From CAYPEZ01 sp964622275 (GTDB lineage Bacteria; Patescibacteriota; Minisyncoccia; Phycocordibacterales; UBA6899), in the NCBI GenBank assembly GCA_964622275.1, contig CAZUMX010000002.1, forward strand, positions 1 to 58,199: a stretch of DNA of 58,199 nucleotides. The letters are read 5' to 3'. A model generated the notes under the pieces. It saw only the letters and a program-made list of their open reading frames with translations. It was not told the origin of the DNA and searched no databases. The stretch's first letter is position 1, and every line of letters begins with the position of its first letter. Positions 51,714-58,199 of the stretch are shown piece by piece. Made by a program: the position numbers and the translations under genes.

Positions 51714-51965
51714 TTAATGATGCTTGTGGCGAACGGGCCAGTATCGGATGAGACCTCTTCCCTCAATCTGACGAAAAATTCCATCCGATACCACGACCTT
51801 CGTCAGTGCGGCTCTGAATATACCGTTATCGATTTCTCGGTGAAGACTCTTTTTCACTGCTTCATGGAGATCGTCGTAACTCCACAAGGAACGAAAGCGC
51901 CCGCGTGCGCAACGAGTCAGTGCTGTTCGCGTCTCTTCAACTTGTTCATGCGTACGTGTTGTCAA
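51714..51965 (-). CDS. Small unknown protein, possibly DNA-binding (operon with 51429)
   Basis: 83 residues: TRTHEQVEETRTALTRCARG, then LWSYDDLHEAVKKSLHREIDNGIFRAALTKVVVSDGIFRQIEGRGLIRYWPVRHKHH. The middle could form a winged helix. The TTG at 51965 is preferred: AGGAGG lies exactly 8 nt before it, the same spacing as in the neighbouring gene, while the GTG at 51974 overlaps the Shine-Dalgarno. The stop is 36 bp before the next gene's start, so the two form an operon. Confidence 0.72.
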   Translation of the reverse strand: MTTRTHEQVEETRTALTRCARGRFRSLWSYDDLHEAVKKSLHREIDNGIFRAALTKVVVSDGIFRQIEGRGLIRYWPVRHKHH

Positions 51966-52129
51966 AGAACTCACCTCCTTCTTTCGGGCTCGGTTGTGTG
52001 GGCCGGTGGGGCAGTCAGCTTCAGGACTTGTATTGTATCAATAGTTCCCACTTGCATTCCAGTAGAGATGTATGGTCTGCTTTTCTATGGCTTAATAGAA
52101 ACATGAGAGGGAACTCGTGTGCTACACTC

Positions 52130-52669
52130 ATGTTTGTGACTCCTGAAAGAAAAGCAAAAATTGAGAAAGTCATGAACTCGCGTCAGTCCGGTGTCATTCT
52201 CGTTCTCGAAGATGTACACGATCCGCACAATGCTGGCGCTGTTTTGAGGTCAGCTGAGGCTTTTGGAGTGGGAGAAATTTGGGTTGTCTATGAAAAAGAA
52301 ACATACATGAATCTTCGGAGAGTAGGAAGACACTCATCTTCATCTGCAAACAAGTGGCTCTCAATCAATTTTTTTAGATCTTCTCGTGCGTGCATGACTG
52401 CACTCAAAAGAAAAAAATATAAAACATACGCGACAGTGCTTCATGAAAAGAAGGCAAAAAATATTTTTTCCACATCGTTTAAAAGAGGAAAGATCGCGCT
52501 CCTCTTAGGAAATGAGCATCGAGGATTATCCCAATATATGAAAGACCGTTCTGATGTCCTTTTGTCCATTCCGATGCGTGGTTTTGTCGAATCGCTGAAT
52601 ATCTCAGTTTGTGCAGGAATTATTCTTTTCGAAGTGACTAGGCAGCGCCAACAAACAAAAAAAATTTAG
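52130..52669 (+). CDS. TrmH/SpoU-family RNA 2'-O-methyltransferase
   Basis: 179 residues, the size of the minimal SPOUT methyltransferase. Motif 1 is VHDPHNAGAVLRSAEAFGVGEIW, motif 2 LLLGNEHRGLS, motif 3 IPMRGFVESLNISVCAGIILFE; these form the trefoil-knot SAM site. Closest to TrmH (tRNA Gm18) by motif and length; the target RNA is not proven. The ATG at 52130 matches the family N-terminus, although a TACACT box lies right before it; ATG at 52103 is the alternative. The end overlaps the convergent gene by 4 bp. Confidence 0.88.
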   Translation: MFVTPERKAKIEKVMNSRQSGVILVLEDVHDPHNAGAVLRSAEAFGVGEIWVVYEKETYMNLRRVGRHSSSSANKWLSINFFRSSRACMTALKRKKYKTYATVLHEKKAKNIFSTSFKRGKIALLLGNEHRGLSQYMKDRSDVLLSIPMRGFVESLNISVCAGIILFEVTRQRQQTKKI

Positions 52670-53079
52670 AAAGGATGAATTGCACAGATTGGATATACAT
52701 TACATCCAAAAAGAAGTGACCAAATGCCTACGAACATGCCACATAGCCCAATCCACGATTGGAAAAGAACAAGTTTTTGAATAAGTTCCTGGAGGACAGA
52801 AATGTGCTCCAATCGTTCACGAGAAAGCAGTAGTCCGAGAAGTATCGCTGGCGGAGCCTGAATAAGGCTTTCTCCAAGGTAGGGGATATTGAGGGAGATA
52901 ATACCAAGACGTTCGATTAAACCAATCAGTCCGAGAAGAAGTGTCAGAACACCAATGATGTTTTTATATGGGAGAATCTTTTGGTGGATATTCTCGATAA
53001 ATTCTTTTGCGCCGAGTGACGCCACATATCGAGAAGAAATCAGAAATCCTGAAGCGATATTGAGTGTTTGAAGCACCAT
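52666..53079 (-). CDS. Small multi-pass membrane protein, unknown
   Basis: 137 residues with about three or four hydrophobic segments (IIGVLTLLLGLIGLIERLG, APPAILLGLLLS, FQSWIGLCGMFVGIWSLLFGCNVYPICAI). Three Cys are in the last 30 residues. No family recognised. It overlaps the trmH-like gene tail-to-tail by 4 bp and diverges from the giant gene downstream. Confidence 0.72.
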   Translation of the reverse strand: MVLQTLNIASGFLISSRYVASLGAKEFIENIHQKILPYKNIIGVLTLLLGLIGLIERLGIISLNIPYLGESLIQAPPAILLGLLLSRERLEHISVLQELIQKLVLFQSWIGLCGMFVGIWSLLFGCNVYPICAIHPF

Positions 53080-53251
53080 ACCTACTAAGCATCTCCCTCA
53101 TTCTGAGGTGTGTCAATATAATAAGAAATCTTTTAAGAACAAAGTCAATAGTGACAGGCGATAGGATGGTGTTAGCATGATCACCAGCTTTCCGATCTTT
53201 GGGTTCACGTTCTCGTGCTCGTGGTTGAGCGCTACTCATTATTTATAGATA

Positions 53252-53278
53252 CAGCAACACCGGGTTGCTGGGTTTTTT
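53252..53278 (+). promoter_or_regulatory. Hairpin plus U-run before the second giant gene
   Basis: CAGCAAC...GTTGCTG stem (53252-53258 and 53264-53270), then GGTTTTTT, ending 14 nt before the ATG at 53293. Same architecture as in the typA and rpsA leaders. Confidence 0.6.
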
Positions 53279-53292
53279 ATCTCTTTCGCATT

Positions 53293-56200
53293 ATGAAGAA
53301 AGGACAACTTGTGCGTGGGTCAAAGACCCTCGGGCTTTTTGTTATTGGAACTGTGCTTCTCGCACAGGTTTTTGGTGGTGCTATTTCTATAGCATCTGCG
53401 CAATCAGAAGTTACACAGCCCGACAACACTCAGGTTGTAGAACCATCGCCAGCCCCTGCGCCAGAAGCAGTATCACAAGATGCTCTCACCCCTGACGTTT
53501 TAGAAGAAGCTCCTCAACCAATTGTCGAGCAAACTCCTGAACCAGCCCCAGTACCAGAAGCGCCTCCTGCTCTCGATACGCCAACAGATGTTCCTTCTGA
53601 GGTTGTAGAACCTACTCCAACGGAGGAGCCAGCTCCTATCTCGCCCGATGTTCCACCCACCACAACCGATGATTCAACCACCATCGAGAACGGTACTTCA
53701 CAGACCCAAGATCCATCTACTACCGAAGAGACCATAGTTCCAGCAGAAGACACGCAAGTCGCTGCAGTCTCTCTTCCAGAACTCTCGACCGAAAAGGATG
53801 ACTACCACCCAGGAGAGACCGCAACTATCTTTGGCCGCTTCTTTGGCGCATTTCAGCAAGTATTTTTGAAGATATTTGGTGACGATGGAAATGGTGGAAA
53901 CTATACCGAGTCAACACAAGAAGTCACTGCCGATGAAAACGGGTCTTTCGTCACAACGTACGTACTCGAAAATATCTATCGACCTCTCTATACCGTAGTC
54001 GCAAGTGCGCTTTCAGGCGAAGAAATTACTCGTGTGACATTCACAGACAGTACGAGTGGGCCAAATAATGCTGGGGCAGGAGCGAATGTGAATGGTCCTG
54101 GTACTGGAGGGTCATGGACAAATACCGGAAACATACTTGCGGATGATACAAACTATGCAACGGTGACGATCGGAACCAATGGCACTAGTGAATATCTGCA
54201 GGCGACAAATTACGGATTTTCCATTCCAGCTGGAGCGGTAATCAACGGAATTCAGGTAACCCTTGCGCGACAGAGTTCATCAAACACTGGGGGCGCGAGT
54301 ACAAATGATGCAGACCTCAATCTCCTAAAGGGAGGAGTGATAGTAGGTACAGATAAGGCGGTAACTACGGATTGGCCCACGACCATGACCCCCACAACCT
54401 ACGGTGGAGTTGCAGATCTATGGGGAACCACATGGACTCCCGCAGATATCAACGCATCCAACTTCGGAGTCTCTCTTTCTGTTCTAAATCAGAGCGGTTT
54501 TTCAAATCGCACAGCATCAGTCGACTATATTCAAATCACAGTCACTTACACACTTCTTCAACCTGACCTTACCATCACTAAATCAAATACCGTTGGTGGC
54601 GTTGCGGGTCTTGGTGGTTCATTCAATTGGCAGCTCTTAGTGTCGAATACCGGAAACGCATCGTCGACGTTTGCCGTCGGACAGACGCTCATGACAGATC
54701 AGCTTCCAACATCAGGTGCAACATATGGCTCGCCCACAGTTGGTTCAACTGCAACAACGGGAACAGTAAATTGCTCTATTGTTGGTACTGATTTGGGTTG
54801 TACTGCGGGAACCAGTGTCGTCATTCCTCCGGGAGGAACGGTCACTGTGACTATTCCCGTTACTCCTACAAACACGGGGACACTGACAAACCCATTTTCT
54901 GGTGGTGTATGTTCTGTTGACCCAAACAACGTCATCACAACTGAAAGCAGCGAAGGAAATAATTCCTGCACGTCAAACTCAGTCACTGTGAGTGTGTTGC
55001 CAGATCTTATTGTGACAAAGACGAATGATCTTGGCGGAGAAAATGCTGTCGCAGGAACGCCATTTACCTGGTCGATGGCAATCGCAAATACTGGTGGAGC
55101 AACGGCGACATTTGGTCCAGGGTTCTCTGTGTTCCGTGATAGTCTTCCTGCCACAACAACCGCATCATACGGAACACCAACGGTGACTTTTGAAAACGGT
55201 GTGACAGGTGTGGTGAACTGCACCATTCTTCCCACCAATACGCTTGAGTGTACGACAGGGGGGAGTGTCGTGATCCCGACAGACGGAATCATTAATATTT
55301 CTCTTCCCGTTACTCCACTTGTTTTTGGCTCGCTCATAAACCCTCGTGCAGGAGGGGTATGTGTTGTTGATCCTACTGGAGTGGTGACTGAGACGAATAC
55401 AACAAACAATGGGTGTGCGGATAGTGTGAGTGTGGCTGACCCTGTTGCTCCAACCGTTGTTTCCATCAATCGTGCATCAACATCTCCATCAAACGCGACA
55501 AACGCAGTGTGGTCTGTGGTCTTCAGTGAGGGAGTGACAGGTGTGAATGCAGCAGATTTCACTCTTGTGAATGGAGGTCTTACTGCACCAGCAATTGCGA
55601 CGGTCACAGGGACAGGAACAACATATACTGTGACTGCTTCAACGGGTGGTGGGACTGGGACGCTTGGCCTCAATCTTATTGATGATGATTCTATTCGTGA
55701 CTCAGCCAACAACATGCTTGGTGGAAGTGGCCTTGGAAACGGGAACTTTACAGGTCAGGAATACACGATTGACCGTGTTGCCCCAACGGTTACTGTCAAT
55801 CAGGCTGTTGCTCAAGCGGACCCTACGAATATTGGATCAGTCGTCTTTACTGTCACGTTCAGTGAGCCTGTGAATGGGTTTGCTACAAACGACATTACGA
55901 TCGGCGGAACAGCAGGAGGAACAAAGACCGCAACCATCTCTACAACAAGCGCGACGACTTTTGATGTCACAATCACCTGGGCACCGTCGACCGCAGGAAC
56001 AGTGACGGCATCCATTGCAGCAAGCCGCGTCACTGATGCTGTTGGGAACAGCAACACCGCATCAACGTTCACCGATAATACGGTTCAGTACAATCTTCCG
56101 ACATACAATATCACGTCGAGTGCAAGCACGGGCGGGACAATTACCCCGAATGGAACAACACCAGTTTCGCTGAATGCAAATCAGGCCTATAGTAGTGTTC

Positions 56201-57831
56201 CGAGTGCGGGGAATATTTTGAATCAAGTGATTGTTGATGGCATTGCCCAGGCGACACGTCCTCAGACCTTTACGTTCACAGGCGTCACGACAACACACAG
56301 TATTATTGCGAACTTTGATAGTGGATGGAGCGCACCAACGGCAAATCCAGCGAACAATGGAGCTGGAACCCCAACGAATGCATATTCATCGAATGATGGC
56401 TATGCGACACTGACCTCAAGTGCGAATACCACAGATTACGGAAACTTTGGCCTCTCAATCCCTCCAGGAGCAACCATCACGGGAATTCAAGTCGCTGTTG
56501 AGGGGAATACTTCAGGACGAAATCCGACTGTCGCAATCTCAAAGAACGCAGGTGCCGCATATACCACCGCACGCACGATAACCCTGACCACAGGGGATGC
56601 CACAGTCATCACAGGAAGTTCGACGGATTTGTGGTCGACAACGTGGACCGCTGCAGATATTACGAATGCAAACTTCCGTCTCCGTGTCGGTGCTACGACG
56701 GGAGGTGGAACTGCCTCACTCGATCAGGTTCAGGTCAAGGTTTCTTATCTTGCAGACACTGTTGCCCCAGTCCTTGCCGAAGTAACCCCAGTGCCGACAC
56801 TCACGAACGACAATACACCGAACTACACGTTTAGTTCTACAGAAGCGGGAACCATTGTGTATGGAGGTGATTGCTCGAGTGTTTCGACGACCGCATCTGT
56901 CGGGAGTAATACAAAGACATTCAGCACACTCTCAGATGGACTTCATGACAACTGTACTGTCAGTGTTGTGGACCTCGCAGGAAATACCAGCACACCACTT
57001 TCGGTTTCAGCATTTACTGTCGACACTCAGGCACCAGTTATTACTGTCCTTGGGAATGATCCAGAAACCATCGCTTTTGGCGGAACCTACGTTGACGCAG
57101 GTGCGACAGCGACAGAAGGTGCGACAGTCGTGACAACAGGATCTGTGAACACAGCTATTGTTGGTGACTACACACTTTTCTATAACGCTACTGACACTGC
57201 AGCGAATAGTGCTGTAGAAAAAACTCGCCTCGTCCATGTGGTGCAGGCTTCTCAGACGATTACCTTCGGTGCACTTGCTGGAAAAACGTACGGCGACGCT
57301 GACTTCATAGTCTCTGCAACCTCTGACTCTGGACTTCCGGTTACCTTTACGACAACAGGAAATTGTACAAACACGGGGGACTCGATCCACCTCACTGGTG
57401 CAGGCTCCTGTACAGTGACCGCACATCAAGCGGGGGACACGAACTACACAGCAGCCGCTGACGTAGATCAAACATTTGCTATCGCACAAGCAAGCTCGAG
57501 TGTCACTATCGTGTGTCCAGCAGGTGTGGTGTACGACGGATCCGCTCAGACCCCATGTACTGCCACGGTGACAGGGTTTGGTGGGCTCAATCAATCCATT
57601 CCTGTGATTCACACCAACAACACGGATGTTGGAACCGCAAATGCAGACGCAACATTCCTCGGTGACGCAGATTACACGGGATCATCTGACGCAAAGACAT
57701 TTGCCATTACTCCTGCAACGTCTACGACTATTGTGACGTGTTCGGCAAGTGAGGTGTATACCGGTTCACCAATTACTCCGTGTACAGTAAGCGTCACAGG
57801 AGCAGGCGGACTTTCTCCTCACTCCTTCGGC
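53293..57831 (+). CDS. Giant multidomain surface protein, N-terminal part (frameshift near 57830)
   Basis: A signal peptide (MKKGQLVRGSKTLGLFVIGTVLLAQVFGGAISIASAQ) is followed by a Pro/Glu/Thr-rich linker of about 130 residues. Then come Ig-like and jelly-roll-like modules. Two CARDB/DUF11-like repeats (DLTITKSNTVGG..., DLIVTKTNDLGG...) are at about 54560 and 55005; Big-type Ig domains (FSEGVTGVNAADFTLVNG, FSEPVNGFATNDITIGG) at about 55450-56090; an ITSSASTGGTITPNG repeat at 56100. A DUF5011-like domain (FGGTYVDAGATATEGATVV) is at about 57030, and MBG-like repeats run from about 57250. The start at 53293 begins the signal peptide; the longer frame adds 26 unlikely residues. A surface adhesin or fibre is likely. 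The frame stops at 57846, but coding continues in the +1 frame. Confidence 0.88.
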
Positions 57832-57832
57832 G

Positions 57833-58199
57833 GACTATACCGATAATACGAACGTTGGCACTGCAGGTGCAAGCTACACGTTCGCAGGTGATGCAAATCA
57901 CTCAGGGTCGTCCGATTCAAAGACCTTCGAAATCACCAAGAAGCCAATTACCGTCACAGCTGATGCACAGACGAAAGTCTACGGAAGTGCTGACCCAGCG
58001 CTCACCTACATATCTTCTGATCTCTCGGCCCCATTTGTTGGGAATCTTACACGAGATGCTGGGGAGAACGTCGGTACGTATGCCATCACTCAAGGAACAC
58101 TTACTGCAGGAGGGAACTATGACATTACGTATGTTGGTGCCGACCTCTCCATCACCAAAGCCGATGCTGTGGTCTCAGTGAATGGCTACACGGGTGTCT
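57833..58199 (+). CDS. Giant surface protein, continuation after frameshift (3' partial)
   Basis: Starting at 57833, an open frame gives DYTDNTNVGTAGASYTF, the expected continuation of the MBG-like repeat broken at 57831 (compare HTNNTDVGTANADATF in the preceding copy). It proceeds into KKPITVTADAQTKVYGSADP, a typical MBG domain, and stays open to the window end. Removing one base in the GGCGG at 57829-57833 would join both parts into one protein. This is either a sequencing error or a genuine disabling or programmed frameshift. Confidence 0.8.

Noticed and set aside
57780..58181. 133-residue frame at the right end of the window
   Set aside because: It is in a third frame; the +1 frame from 57833 encodes clear MBG-like sequence instead.

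Overview
The window looks like a chromosomal piece of a Patescibacteria/CPR bacterium, most likely Parcubacteria-like (Paceibacteria). This is inferred from family content, not from a marker-gene tree. The support is very large beta-helix surface proteins with repeated GIGTSTP-type motifs, a tandem series of small VirB2/T4SS-pilin-like proteins, an RNase J with a long basic tail, single-copy information-processing genes packed tightly, and many genes without a Shine-Dalgarno sequence. TGA is used as a normal stop (for example in ATGA start/stop overlaps at 38583 and 39308), so this is not a TGA-recoding lineage such as Gracilibacteria. No rRNA gene, tRNA gene or CRISPR array was recognised.

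Layout. 1-9592: one giant mosaic surface protein, 5' truncated by the window and interrupted by a 10-N assembly gap at 3237-3246. 9600-11270: a small secreted protein and a RAYT-type transposase, set among three copies of one long REP-like palindrome. 11315-20282: a membrane protein, a P-type ATPase, a methyltransferase, a beta-lactamase-like serine hydrolase, typA, tlyA and a CorA-type transporter. 20390-28682: a LOG protein, a CAP-domain protein, an MFS transporter, RNase J, a peptide-binding protein, secG, pth and diacylglycerol kinase. 28945-35176: rpsA with a structured upstream region, a degenerate metallo-beta-lactamase-fold protein, two unknown proteins and gyrA. 35177-35520 is a non-coding block with diverged repeats. 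35566-40602: a tiny membrane protein, a methyltransferase, a solute-binding protein and seven consecutive pilin-like proteins. 40731-42741: an unknown membrane protein and an SPFH-like protein. 42936-47773: an RND efflux pump and its adaptor. 47866-53079: membrane proteins (DUF1295, DUF2177, GtrA), a thioredoxin/DsbB pair, a CDF metal transporter, two tiny unknown genes, a TrmH-like methyltransferase and a membrane protein. 53293-end: a second giant surface protein, continuing past the window, with an apparent frameshift near 57830.

How it fits together. Much of the window serves the cell surface and export: two giant secreted proteins, SecG, a pilin array, oxidative folding (thioredoxin-like plus DsbB), efflux, and lipid or wall enzymes. 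The rest is core translation and replication.

Two expression styles are visible. Many ordinary genes have an extended -10 box (TGnTAnnnT) that ends only 5-9 nt before the start codon and no Shine-Dalgarno, as expected for leaderless mRNAs. A minority (31524, 35811, 41510/42741, 51677/51965) have strong Shine-Dalgarno sequences; several of these also have consensus promoters, strong terminators and G/C-ending codons, and look like a separate class of accessory genes.
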